From Bacteroidota bacterium (GTDB taxonomy: Bacteria; Bacteroidota; Bacteroidia; 2-12-FULL-35-15): 64,000 nt of DNA. The stretch is taken from positions 1-64,000 of the forward strand of contig CANFRC010000012.1 in the NCBI GenBank assembly GCA_947449315.1. The letters are read 5' to 3'. The first letter of the stretch is position 1. Every line of letters starts with the position of its first letter. Positions 27,182-37,610 of the stretch are shown here, piece after piece. The notes below the pieces were generated by a model. The model did no database searches and was not told the DNA's origin. It worked only from the letters and a program-made list of their open reading frames with translations. The position numbers and the translations under genes were made by a program.

Positions 27182-28594
27182 ATGGATTTACATAAACTAA
27201 AACATATTTATTTCTTAGGCATAGGCGGCATTGGCATGAGCGCACTTGCTCGCTATTTTAAAGCGATGGGGAAAGAAGTAAGTGGTTATGATAAAACTTC
27301 GACCAAACTTACGGATGAACTTATAGCAGAAGGAATTGATATTCATTTTGAAGATCATATCAGCAATATTCCTAGTTCAATTAAGGAACTTCCATACGCT
27401 ATCAATTCTATTTTAATAGTTTACACGCCTGCCGTTCCAATAGACCACAGCGAGTATGTTTTTTTTAATTTAAATGGGTTTAACATTAAAAAACGTGCTG
27501 AAGTATTGGGAATGATTACAGAAACTGCACATACTGTCGCTGTGGCTGGAACGCATGGTAAAACAACTACATCATCATTGATCGCGCATATTTTTTTAAC
27601 TGCAGGATTAGATCCTTCTGCTTTTTTAGGTGGCATTACACAAAATTACAACACGAATTTATTGTTAAGCTCCAATCTTAAAGCCATCAAAAACCATTCA
27701 ACAACTCCAAATGTAATTGTTGTGGAGGCAGATGAGTACGACCGCTCGTTTTTAACGCTTCATCCCGAAATGGCTGTTATCACTTCTGTTGATGCCGACC
27801 ACCTGGATATCTATGGCGATAAAAAATTTGTGGAGGAGTCGTATTCTTTGTTCGCACGTCAGGTAAGATCAAAATTGATTCTTAAAAAGAATATTGTTTC
27901 TAAAGTGGATTCTGGAAAACAGGCCATCACGTATTCCGTAAATGATGATACGGCAGACTTTTTTGCACAGGAAATTAAAATTGAAAATGGAGCTTATCAC
28001 TATGAAATAGTTACTCCAACAACTATTTTTAGTAATATGACATTGGGTCTGCCGGGCTTACACAATGTAGAAAATTCTATTGCTGCAGTTGCAATAGCTT
28101 GTCAAATGAATATTCAGGAAGAAATAATTCGTAAGGCATTCGCATCTTTTCGCGGTGTTAGAAGACGTTTTGATTATCATATTAAAACAGATAAGTTGGT
28201 ATATATCGATGATTATGCGCATCATCCGGAAGAGTTGAAAGCAACCATCAGTTCGGTAAAAGAGATGTATCCAGGAAAAAAAATTACTGGAGTATTTCAA
28301 CCTCATTTGTTTTCCCGTACACGTGATTTTGCTGATGACTTTGCGCGTAGTCTAGATTTATTAGATGAATGTATTTTGATGGAAATTTATCCCGCAAGGG
28401 AATTACCAATTGAAGGAGTTACATCTCAATTATTATTAGATAAAATGAGATCAACTCATAAAACAATTTGTCAGAAAACCGATTTGGTTAAAGAAATAAG
28501 TAGTCGTCAGTTAGATGTTCTGATCACATTAGGAGCCGGAGACATCGACACATTTGTTGACCCTATTACGAAAGCATTAAATAGTAAAAATTGA
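27182..28594 (+). CDS. murC: UDP-MurNAc:L-alanine ligase
   Basis: A 470-residue cytoplasmic Mur ligase for the first peptide residue. Motifs are YFLGIGGIGMSALARYF at the N-terminus, VAVAGTHGKTTTSSL (ATP loop, near 119-133), EADEYDRSFL, VDADHLDIYG, and the C-terminal YIDDYAHHPEEL and FQPHLFSRTRDF. It starts 1 bp after murG and overlaps the ftsQ start by 4 bp. Confidence 0.95.
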   Translation: MDLHKLKHIYFLGIGGIGMSALARYFKAMGKEVSGYDKTSTKLTDELIAEGIDIHFEDHISNIPSSIKELPYAINSILIVYTPAVPIDHSEYVFFNLNGFNIKKRAEVLGMITETAHTVAVAGTHGKTTTSSLIAHIFLTAGLDPSAFLGGITQNYNTNLLLSSNLKAIKNHSTTPNVIVVEADEYDRSFLTLHPEMAVITSVDADHLDIYGDKKFVEESYSLFARQVRSKLILKKNIVSKVDSGKQAITYSVNDDTADFFAQEIKIENGAYHYEIVTPTTIFSNMTLGLPGLHNVENSIAAVAIACQMNIQEEIIRKAFASFRGVRRRFDYHIKTDKLVYIDDYAHHPEELKATISSVKEMYPGKKITGVFQPHLFSRTRDFADDFARSLDLLDECILMEIYPARELPIEGVTSQLLLDKMRSTHKTICQKTDLVKEISSRQLDVLITLGAGDIDTFVDPITKALNSKN

Positions 28595-29424
28595 AAAAGT
28601 TCAAAAAAATAGCATTTATTTCCATTTGGGTAATCCTAATCATAGGGTTGTTGGTGAGCATGGGCTTTGTAAACAAAGCGCAAGATTCATTGTTATGCAA
28701 AAAAATTGATGTGACAGTGAACCAGGATGGCGATCTTTATTTTCTTGATAAGATGGATGTGGAGCAGTTGATAAAAGACAGAGGTAATCCTATTGTTGGG
28801 CAGCCTAAATCATTTGTTAATGTTCCTGAAATAGAAAAGTCGTTAAATAGCCACGCAGCTATTGCAAACGCAGAAGTATACATGACCATTGATGGCGATT
28901 TGAAAGTAGACGTAAAGCAACGTAATCCTGTTGTTCGATTGATTAATTTGGATGGAGACAGCTATTATATTGATGATAATGGAGAACTGATGCCACTTTC
29001 AGATAAATATACAGCAAAAGTTTTGGTAGTAAATGGATTTATTTTGGAACCGTTCGCATCCCGTTACAAATATTCGATTGATGATATTGGAAAAGATAGT
29101 TTGTTGAATGCAACAAGTATGTTAGGGCAGATCTATGCCATGGCGAATTATATCAATGCCAATGAATTCTGGAAGTCTCAGGTTCAGCAGATTTATATCA
29201 ATAAGGATAAAGACATGGAAATTGTTCCAATGGTTGGAGATCAGAAAATCATTTTCGGCGATACGACAGCAATGGATGAGAAATTTAAAAAACTCCTCAC
29301 CTTTTATCAGCAAGGTTTAAATACAACAGGTTGGTGGGATAAATATTCAACAATAAATTTAAAGTTTAAGAATCAGATTGTTTGTACAAAAAAAGAATTA
29401 CTCAAAGTCAATAAAATAAATTAA
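28591..29424 (+). CDS. ftsQ: cell division protein FtsQ
   Basis: A 277-residue bitopic protein: a short cytoplasmic tail, one membrane helix (about 6-27), a POTRA-type domain (about 38-110, with AIANAEVYMTIDGDLKVDVKQRNPVVRL) and a beta domain (to about 270). It links FtsL/FtsB to the rest of the divisome. The start is TTG overlapping the murC stop. The family diverges strongly, so the call rests on layout, the PVVRL/YYIDDNGELMPL stretch and its place before ftsA. Confidence 0.88.
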   Translation: MKKFKKIAFISIWVILIIGLLVSMGFVNKAQDSLLCKKIDVTVNQDGDLYFLDKMDVEQLIKDRGNPIVGQPKSFVNVPEIEKSLNSHAAIANAEVYMTIDGDLKVDVKQRNPVVRLINLDGDSYYIDDNGELMPLSDKYTAKVLVVNGFILEPFASRYKYSIDDIGKDSLLNATSMLGQIYAMANYINANEFWKSQVQQIYINKDKDMEIVPMVGDQKIIFGDTTAMDEKFKKLLTFYQQGLNTTGWWDKYSTINLKFKNQIVCTKKELLKVNKIN

Positions 29425-29483
29425 ATAATTAATCAATCGGATTTTCCTTTTAGGAAATTCAGAGGGTAAATAAATTCAGCACA

Positions 29484-30761
29484 ATGGAGCCATCAGAAAT
29501 CGTAGTAGGTTTAGACATCGGAACAACAAAAATTGTAGCCATCGTTGGTCGCAGAAATGAATTCGGAAAAATAGAAATCCTGGGGATGGGAAAATCCGAA
29601 TCGTTTGGCGTAGCCCGAGGTGTTGTTCAGAATATTGATCAAACTGTTCAATCTATTCAAACGGCTGTTGCCGAAGCGGAAGCGAAATCAGGAGTCGATA
29701 TTAAAGTTGTTAATGTTGGAATAGCGGGTCAACATATCAGAAGTATGCAGCATCGTGGTATTAAAACAAGAGCAAGTAATGAACTGGAAATATCTCAGAA
29801 TGATATCGATTCATTAATAGATGATATGTTCAAACTGATGATGGCTCCGGGCGAAGAAATTATTCATGTCTTGCCTCAGGAATATATTATTGATAACGAG
29901 TCGGGAATAAAAAATCCTATAGGTATGTCAGGAAACCGACTGGAAGCAAACTTTCACATCATCACCGGTCAAATTGCTGCTGCAAGAAATATTTATAAAT
30001 GTGTTCAGAAAGCTGGGTTGGAAGTTTCTGAATTAACATTAGAACCTTTGGCTTCAGCAGATGCCGTATTAAGCAATGAAGAAAAAGAAGCAGGTGTTGT
30101 ATTGGTAGATATTGGAGGTGGTACAACAGATGTTGCAATTTTTCAGGATGGAATTATTCGTCACACTGCAGTTATTCCATTTGGAGGTAATGTCATCACA
30201 GAAGATGTGAAAGAAGGTTGTACGATCATTAAAAGTCAGGCAGAATTATTGAAAATAAAATTCGGTTCTGCATTGGCAAGTGAGAATCAGGAGAATGAAA
30301 TTGTTTCTATTCCTGGTTTAAGGGGGCGTGCACATAAAGAAATTTCTGTCCGAAATTTATCAGCAATCATTCAAGCAAGAATGGAAGAGATCATTGAGCA
30401 TGTGTATTATGAAATAAAACATTCTGGTTACGAGAAAAAATTAATTGCAGGAATTGTGGTTACAGGAGGTGGTGCACAATTGAAACATGTATCTCAATTG
30501 GTAGAGTATATTACAGGAATGGATACGCGTATCGGTTATCCAAATGAGCACCTTGCCAAAGGCAGTGAAGAAGTCACTAGCCCTCTTTTTGCTACATCTG
30601 TAGGTCTTGTTATGAAAGGGTTGCAAACATTGGATAAGCAGAATACGAAAATGTCATCGACAGAAGCACCTTCAAAAATTAAAGGACATTCTAAGGAAAG
30701 AACAACAGGTTTCTTTGATAAATTAAAAAGTTTTTTTGATGAAGATGCGGCTTCGAAATAG
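29484..30761 (+). CDS. ftsA: cell division protein FtsA
   Basis: A 425-residue actin-fold ATPase that anchors FtsZ filaments to the membrane. It has VGLDIGTTKIVAIVGR at the N-terminus (phosphate loop 1), the SHS2/1C insertion (about 85-165), VLVDIGGGTTDVAIF (phosphate loop 2, near 207-221) and IVVTGGGAQLKHV (adenosine motif). A Ser/Thr/Lys-rich linker leads to a C-terminal amphipathic stretch (GFFDKLKSFFDEDA) that should bind the membrane. Confidence 0.95.
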   Translation: MEPSEIVVGLDIGTTKIVAIVGRRNEFGKIEILGMGKSESFGVARGVVQNIDQTVQSIQTAVAEAEAKSGVDIKVVNVGIAGQHIRSMQHRGIKTRASNELEISQNDIDSLIDDMFKLMMAPGEEIIHVLPQEYIIDNESGIKNPIGMSGNRLEANFHIITGQIAAARNIYKCVQKAGLEVSELTLEPLASADAVLSNEEKEAGVVLVDIGGGTTDVAIFQDGIIRHTAVIPFGGNVITEDVKEGCTIIKSQAELLKIKFGSALASENQENEIVSIPGLRGRAHKEISVRNLSAIIQARMEEIIEHVYYEIKHSGYEKKLIAGIVVTGGGAQLKHVSQLVEYITGMDTRIGYPNEHLAKGSEEVTSPLFATSVGLVMKGLQTLDKQNTKMSSTEAPSKIKGHSKERTTGFFDKLKSFFDEDAASK

Positions 30762-30912
30762 TTCTAATCATGGCGCGAAATTAACAAGCCATAGTTAGTA
30801 ACTAACAAGTTAAGTGTTAATTCTACATTAAAAAAAGAAGCAATTTTAGGGCATTATTAAAATAGGTTTGCTTGAATTGCAATAATATCAAACATTTTAA
30901 ATACAAAAAGCA
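30762..30912 (+). promoter_or_regulatory. ftsA-ftsZ spacer with candidate ftsZ promoter
   Basis: This is the longest gap within the dcw cluster (151 bp). It holds a palindrome GTTAGTAACTAAC (30794-30806) and the octamer TAGGTTTG (30863-30870), which matches the TAnnTTTG -7 consensus 42 bp before the ftsZ ATG. A -33 element is not clear. Separate ftsZ transcription would allow more FtsZ than FtsA; this is inference. Confidence 0.45.
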
Positions 30913-32583
30913 ATGATGAAATTTGATTTATCTAGTGACAACTCTTCAATAATTAAAGTTATTGGAGTTGGTGGTGGCGGAAGTAACGCTGTTAACCATA
31001 TGTATAAACAAGGAATAAAAGGAGTTGATTTTATTGTTTGCAATACAGATCAGCAAGCATTGGATATCAGCCCTGTTCCCTTAAAAATAGTTTTGGGTGC
31101 AAGTTTAACAAGAGGACGTGGTGCAGGATCTTTACCTGAAGTGGGTAAAAATGCAGCAATCGAAAATATAGAAGAAGTAAAAGCATTGTTAGCAAATAAT
31201 ACCGAAATGGTATTTATCACTGCTGGATTAGGTGGTGGTACAGGTACAGGTGCAGCTCCGATCATTGCCAAAGCTGCGAAAGAAATGGGCATCTTGACAG
31301 TAGGTATTGTTACTATTCCTTTCGGATTTGAAGGTAAAAAACGTAAAGCACAGGCTGACGAAGGTTTAGAAGCCTTAAAAGCAAATGTAGATACCTTGCT
31401 TGTTATTAGCAACGATAAATTGCGTGAGATCTATGGTAATTTAAAAGTAACAGAAGCTTTTGGTCATGCCGATGATATCCTAGCAACTGCTGCCAAAGGG
31501 ATCGCTGATATTATCACAACTACTTTGCAAATCAATACCGATATCAATGACGTAAAAACCGTTATGAAAGAAAGTGGTGTCGCAATTATGGGTTCTGCCA
31601 TGGCTAGTGGCGAACAAAGAGCATTACGTGCCGTTGAACAAGCAATGTCATCTCCATTATTAAATGATAGTAACATCAAAGGTGCGCGTTATGTATTGGT
31701 GAATGTTACTTGTGGTGAGGACGAAATCACAATGGATGAATTAGGTGAAATCACCGATTTTATTCAGGATGCTGCTGGTATGACTGCTGAAGTCATCAAA
31801 GGATATGGCGTTGATTTGTCTTTGGGTGATAAAGTAAATGTTACTATCATTGCTACAGGCTTTAATTCGAAAGCAGATGTTGGTATTCAGATCGATAGAG
31901 CTCCTGCTAAAATTGTACATAAATTAGTGGAAGATGTTAAACAAGAAGAAACTCCTGTTGTACCATTTGCTTTTGTTGCTCCAAAAACAGAGGAGATTAT
32001 CTCTTTTGATCAACAAGAAGAAATAACATCTTATATTAAAGAAGAAGAGGTAAAGGCAATAGTAATAGAAGATGTTGTTGCTGAAACTACTGAAATAACA
32101 GAAGAATTTGTTGAAGAGCCTTTTATGTTCATTCAGGAAACAGAAGCCCCAATTGCTCAACTAGAAGAAGTAAAAGAAGAAGAAAGACAAGTTACATTTG
32201 AATTCGAAATAACAAATAACAATGTAGTTTCGGAAGAGCCATTTGTAATAAATACTAGTGCGGAAGAGCCTGTAATGAAATCAGATACGTTTGTTGAAAG
32301 CGTTGAAGAAAACAGTTTCGTTTCAAAAGTTCAGGACGATGAACAATTGAAAAAAGCTCAAGACCGTGTTGCTAAATTAAAGGAATTAAGTTTTAAATTA
32401 AAATCTCCTAATGGTCTTTCGGAGTTGGAGAATGAGCCTGCATATAAAAGAAGAAATATAAATTTGGACGCTACACCGCATTCTTCAGAATCGCAAGTGT
32501 CTCGTTATACTTTAACTGAAGGAGATGATAAGAAAGTTGAGATCAAGCCGAACAATTCTTTTTTACATGATAATGTAGACTAA
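30913..32583 (+). CDS. ftsZ: cell division GTPase FtsZ with extended C-terminus
   Basis: A tubulin-like GTPase of 556 residues that forms the Z-ring. The GTPase core (about 1-320) has GVGGGGSNAVNHM, the tubulin signature GGGTGTGAAPII (near 109-120) and NDKLREIYG. The remaining ~230 residues form a Glu-rich disordered linker (KEEEVKAIVIEDVVAETTEITEE and similar) and a conserved-looking tail with LKELSFKLKSPNGLSELENEPAYKRRN. E. coli FtsZ has 383 residues; long acidic linkers are usual in Bacteroidota. A second ATG at 30916 is equally possible. A terminator follows. Confidence 0.96.
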   Translation: MMKFDLSSDNSSIIKVIGVGGGGSNAVNHMYKQGIKGVDFIVCNTDQQALDISPVPLKIVLGASLTRGRGAGSLPEVGKNAAIENIEEVKALLANNTEMVFITAGLGGGTGTGAAPIIAKAAKEMGILTVGIVTIPFGFEGKKRKAQADEGLEALKANVDTLLVISNDKLREIYGNLKVTEAFGHADDILATAAKGIADIITTTLQINTDINDVKTVMKESGVAIMGSAMASGEQRALRAVEQAMSSPLLNDSNIKGARYVLVNVTCGEDEITMDELGEITDFIQDAAGMTAEVIKGYGVDLSLGDKVNVTIIATGFNSKADVGIQIDRAPAKIVHKLVEDVKQEETPVVPFAFVAPKTEEIISFDQQEEITSYIKEEEVKAIVIEDVVAETTEITEEFVEEPFMFIQETEAPIAQLEEVKEEERQVTFEFEITNNNVVSEEPFVINTSAEEPVMKSDTFVESVEENSFVSKVQDDEQLKKAQDRVAKLKELSFKLKSPNGLSELENEPAYKRRNINLDATPHSSESQVSRYTLTEGDDKKVEIKPNNSFLHDNVD

Positions 32584-32600
32584 TATTAATTTTATTGTAT

Positions 32601-32635
32601 AAAAAGTCCCGTTAGTTTTCTAACGGGACTTTTTT
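32601..32635 (+). terminator. terminator of the dcw cluster
   Basis: The stem AGTCCCGTTAG / CTAACGGGACT with loop TTTT is flanked by A and T runs, 17 bp beyond the ftsZ stop. Confidence 0.9.
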
Positions 32636-32756
32636 ATTGAAATCTAAGTATAAAACAGCACACGCTTTAATATCTTTTATTTAACTTTAACCTCAGGAAT
32701 TTTTATCGAAAAGATTTCTACTGAACAATATATAATTTTTAAAATTTTAATATAAA

Positions 32757-33200
32757 ATGGCTTTAGAAGAAAAAATTAATGCAGATATCAAATCAGCTAT
32801 GTTGGCTAAAGATGCTGCTAAATTAGAGGCCTTGCGTGCCGTTAAATCAGCAATATTATTATTAAAGACTTCTTCAGAAGGATTGAATGATGATACTGAA
32901 ATGAAAGCCTTGCTAAAAATGGTGAAGCAACGTAAAGAAACCGCAGAACTATATGTTTCTCAGAATCGGAAAGATTTGGCAGATGTAGAATTGTCGCAAG
33001 CAGCAGTTATTGAAGCATACTTGCCACAACAAATGTCTGAAGCTGATGTGAAAGCTGAAGTGGCGAATATTATCTCTAGTTTAGGCGCTACGTCTCCTGC
33101 TGATATGGGAAAAGTGATGGGAGTTGCATCCAAACAATTAGCTGGTAAGGCAGATGGTAAACTAATTTCTACAATTGTAAAAGAACTGTTGAGTAAATAA
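32757..33200 (+). CDS. yqeY: GatB/YqeY domain protein
   Basis: A 147-residue cytoplasmic protein that is all YqeY, a helical domain related to the tRNA-binding tail of the GatB subunit of Glu/Asp-tRNA amidotransferase. Motifs are LEEKINADIKSAMLAKDAAKLEALRAVKSAI, MVKQRKETAELY, and the C-terminal GKVMGVASKQLAGKADGKLISTIVKELL. The exact role is unsettled; a link to tRNA or to amidotransferase is assumed from the family. Monocistronic between two terminators. Confidence 0.9.
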   Translation: MALEEKINADIKSAMLAKDAAKLEALRAVKSAILLLKTSSEGLNDDTEMKALLKMVKQRKETAELYVSQNRKDLADVELSQAAVIEAYLPQQMSEADVKAEVANIISSLGATSPADMGKVMGVASKQLAGKADGKLISTIVKELLSK

Positions 33201-33212
33201 TATTTTAGAAAT

Positions 33213-33250
33213 AAAAAAAGCCTCGTGTAATAGTTACACGAGGCTTTTTT
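33213..33250. terminator. bidirectional terminator between yqeY and groEL
   Basis: A perfect inverted repeat AGCCTCGTGTAA / TTACACGAGGCT with A7 on the left and T6 on the right serves yqeY on plus and groEL on minus. Confidence 0.92.
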
Positions 33251-33266
33251 ATACTGGTATTTATAA

Positions 33267-34919
<1,653 letters not shown>

Positions 34920-35020
34920 TTAAATATTTATTAATTAGTTGATTTGAAAATTCTGTGAAGTTTATTTTTGACTTGAATTATAGGTGCTTTGTAGCATTTT
35001 TAAATGGCTACATTTTCAAA

Positions 35021-35323
35021 TCAGACAATCGCAAAGATGTCACTTTCACGCATGATTAAAAGATCTTTTCCTTCAACCTGAACTTCTGTGCCGGCGTATT
35101 TACCATACAATACGGTATCGCCTACTTTCACTTCTGGTTTGTTTCCTTTATCATCCTTTTCACTCACAGCGATAACTTTACCTCTTTGTGGTTTTTCTTT
35201 CGCTGTATCAGGAATAATGATTCCACTCGCTGTTTTTTCTTCTGCTGGTGCAGCTTCAACAACTACTCTGTTTTGAGTACCTGCAACAGGTTTGATGTTT
35301 ACTTTAGAACTTGTTTTTGCCAT
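35021..35323 (-). CDS. groES: co-chaperonin GroES
   Basis: A 100-residue lid of the GroEL chaperonin. It has [36 protein letters not shown] (mobile loop near 27-43), [30 protein letters not shown] and the closing beta strand. The N-terminal ~12 residues are slightly longer than in E. coli. It is first in a groES-groEL unit. The region upstream has an inverted repeat but no CIRCE element. Confidence 0.97.
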   Translation of the reverse strand: MAKTSSKVNIKPVAGTQNRVVVEAAPAEEKTASGIIIPDTAKEKPQRGKVIAVSEKDDKGNKPEVKVGDTVLYGKYAGTEVQVEGKDLLIMRESDIFAIV

Positions 35324-35372
35324 TGCTGTTTTATTTGAATGTTTAACTTATTTTTTTCCATTTTATATTCGC

Positions 35373-35386
35373 GACAACCTGTTGTC
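35373..35386 (-). promoter_or_regulatory. inverted repeat GACAAC-N2-GTTGTC upstream of groES
   Basis: A perfect 6-bp dyad with a 2-bp centre lies 50 bp before the groES start. It is placed like an operator over or near the promoter. The HrcA CIRCE sequence is not seen, and no TAnnTTTG box is clear. The binding protein is unknown. Confidence 0.45.
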
Positions 35387-35450
35387 AGAAATTATACCAA
35401 TTGGCTTTAAATGTTATTAATGGACAATTTTGCAGATTAACCATTGTTTG

Positions 35451-35486
35451 AAAAAAAAATGTCAGAATGTGTGTGACACTCTGACA
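35451..35486 (-). terminator. terminator after secG
   Basis: On the minus strand the stem TGTCAGA / TCTGACA (loop 13 nt) is followed by nine T. It lies 25 bp beyond the secG stop and separates the miaB-to-secG block from groESL. Confidence 0.85.
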
Positions 35487-35511
35487 ATTTTTTAATGTAT
35501 TAATTGTTCGG

Positions 35512-35871
35512 TTATTTTTTTTCTGTTCCTGGCGTTGGAGCAGCAGGAGTTGCATTATTTGCAGGTGCCGCAGGCGCAGGAGTTGCATTTTCAGAACTGC
35601 CGGCCATATTACGAGTTGTTGATGTTGTTCCCGTAGCTGTTCCTTCCGTTGTTTTGTTTAATGAAGTTGAAATGATACATAATACCAATAACGAAGCCGC
35701 TAAGGTCCATGTTGCTTTTTCTAAGAAGTCAGCTGTCTTTCGAACACCCATTACTTGATTTGAAGATGAAAATGAAGAGGCTAGTCCACCACCTTTAGAA
35801 TTTTGTACCAATACAACTAAGATTAGAAGTATACAAACAATTATTATTAATATTGAAATGATAGCTGCCAT
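35512..35871 (-). CDS. secG: preprotein translocase subunit SecG
   Basis: A 119-residue membrane protein of the SecYEG channel. It has two transmembrane helices (about 3-23 and 52-72) joined by the signature loop VLVQNSKGGGLASSF with GVRKTADFLEKATW. The C-terminal ~45 residues are a low-complexity Thr/Ala/Pro tail, common in Bacteroidota SecG and probably disordered. It starts 6 bp after the TPR-like gene. Confidence 0.93.
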   Translation of the reverse strand: MAAIISILIIIVCILLILVVLVQNSKGGGLASSFSSSNQVMGVRKTADFLEKATWTLAASLLVLCIISTSLNKTTEGTATGTTSTTRNMAGSSENATPAPAAPANNATPAAPTPGTEKK

Positions 35872-35877
35872 TGTTAA

Positions 35878-37014
35878 TTATTGCTTTTGTTGATTAATTA
35901 GTTTTCTTAAATTTTTAATTTGGGATGCAAAGTAAAGTCTTTTTTCTGGATATTTCAAGCGTAAATTTTCATATGCGAGTATCGCCTTCGCATAATTTCC
36001 CTGCAAAACGTATATTTTAGCCAAAGTTTCGCTTACAAAAGTAATGTCATCCGCTACACTTTGCTTGGCTTTGTTAATTGGGCTAAAAAACTCCGTTTTA
36101 GGCCTAGATATTTTCGGCTCCTCCCGTATGAATTTGTCTATCAACTCAAATGGATCAAGCACTTGACCTTCTTTTTTAAATTCTTTTCTTTCTTCTGATT
36201 TTTGAGGTGTTTGTCCATCCGAACTTAAATGCTTCAGCCAATCGGTAAACGATAGCGATTCGGTATCAATTTTAGTATCAATTGACAGACTTTGTTCAAT
36301 TACAGGTGCAGCAATATCGTTTCCTAAGTTCAAAACAAAATCCGACGCTATTGATTCCGTTTCTTGGTATTCTTCTGTTGTTTGATCTTTGAAAATACCT
36401 GTATGCAGCATTTCTAGTTCAACACTGGCATTTACAGCCTCAGAAATATATTCCTGCTCAAATTCTTTTATTTTTTCTTCCTCATTTTTTAGACTAGCCG
36501 ATTCATCTTCAAGAATTTGTTCAAATACTTTTTCTTCGGCTAGTTCGATAGGGGATGTCTCTATTTCCGCGTTCTTATCTGGCAAAATAGAAGAATTTTC
36601 AACAATTTCTTCTTTCGTTTCTGTTGTTACACTTTTTGTGTCTGAAATTTCCTCTATAACGCTTGGGATAATTTGTTCCTTATCGTCCTCGTTAACAACT
36701 TTTTTTACCTGCTCGTCAATTCTTTTATCCTCAACATATGATTCTATTTCTCGGGAAATGGAGTGATGTGTTTCTGATTCGGTCCTTTTCGTTATTAGTT
36801 TGTGAAGCACCTTCCTATCCGTTGCATATGCTGCTGTAATTTTTAATTGATTGTTATAGTGGATGCTATTTTGATTGTGCAAACTCTTTGAATAAAGTAA
36901 ATGTGCCGTCTGAAAATAGGGGAAGTTTTTTAATAGTTCTAACAGTTGTATACTATCGTTACCCGACATTTTATCGGGAGTTTCCATAAATGATATGAAC
37001 TGTGTTTTATTCAT
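35878..37014 (-). CDS. acidic TPR-like protein of unknown function
   Basis: A 378-residue cytoplasmic protein without signal peptide. It has an N-terminal helical part (about 1-75, with LLKNFPYFQTAHLLYSKSL) and a long Glu-rich, low-complexity middle (about 80-260). The C-terminal TPR-like helix pair contains SETLAKIYVLQGNYAKAILAYENLRLKYPEK (about 325-356). The gene sits between lptE and secG with gaps of 0 and 6 bp, so it is probably translated with them. This order seems common in Bacteroidota (from memory). A role in envelope assembly is only suggested by context. Confidence 0.7.
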   Translation of the reverse strand: MNKTQFISFMETPDKMSGNDSIQLLELLKNFPYFQTAHLLYSKSLHNQNSIHYNNQLKITAAYATDRKVLHKLITKRTESETHHSISREIESYVEDKRIDEQVKKVVNEDDKEQIIPSVIEEISDTKSVTTETKEEIVENSSILPDKNAEIETSPIELAEEKVFEQILEDESASLKNEEEKIKEFEQEYISEAVNASVELEMLHTGIFKDQTTEEYQETESIASDFVLNLGNDIAAPVIEQSLSIDTKIDTESLSFTDWLKHLSSDGQTPQKSEERKEFKKEGQVLDPFELIDKFIREEPKISRPKTEFFSPINKAKQSVADDITFVSETLAKIYVLQGNYAKAILAYENLRLKYPEKRLYFASQIKNLRKLINQQKQ

Positions 37015-37551
37015 TTACCAATCGTTCAATGCTCTGTTAAAAATATCCTGTACCAATTGATCATTAATATCGTGTATCAAACCATCTTCAACGGAAGTTA
37101 AACTTTGAGCACTGGTGTAATCTGCATATCGGGTAAATGATTGATCAAAATTCTTCTTTTCATCAAACGAACATGTGTATTTTACATTTACAGTAATTGT
37201 CAATCTGTTCAAGGCTGCTTGATCTGTGCTTTGGATGGCTATAGGAGAGGTTGCATAACCAGTAATACTGCCTTCAAAACTAAGATCTCCACCTTTTGTT
37301 GTAAGGCTTAAATGTGATTGAGAACTCAGCTTATCACGCAACGCTTCTGTGAAAGTTTGGCTCAGAGTAGGAGGTGCCAAAGAAGCATTGTTTTGAAAAT
37401 ATTGAACAGAGATGGTTTTTGCTTCGGGTGGAATGCTCGCCCCACTGAATGAATAATGGGTTTTGCAACTTGATAAAAGGGAAATGAGACAAGCGATAAC
37501 TGCTAGGTTATGCTTTACTTTATAGTTGAATATGAAATTTAATAAGCTCAA
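37015..37551 (-). CDS. lptE: LptE-like LPS-assembly lipoprotein
   Basis: A 178-residue outer-membrane lipoprotein. The signal ends in lipobox SLLSSC (Cys29), and the mature part follows the Bacteroidota LptE pattern (YSFSGASIPPEAKTISVQYFQN, LSQTFTEALRDKLSSQSHLSL, FEGSITGY, LTITVNVKYTCSFDEKKNFDQSF). LptE plugs the LptD barrel that inserts LPS. It is followed directly by the TPR-like gene with no gap. Confidence 0.88.
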   Translation of the reverse strand: MSLLNFIFNYKVKHNLAVIACLISLLSSCKTHYSFSGASIPPEAKTISVQYFQNNASLAPPTLSQTFTEALRDKLSSQSHLSLTTKGGDLSFEGSITGYATSPIAIQSTDQAALNRLTITVNVKYTCSFDEKKNFDQSFTRYADYTSAQSLTSVEDGLIHDINDQLVQDIFNRALNDW

Positions 37552-37610
37552 TTAATTTTTATTTTTAATCGTGAAGAATACCTCTTTTTCCGCTATTGTT
37601 TTATGTGATC

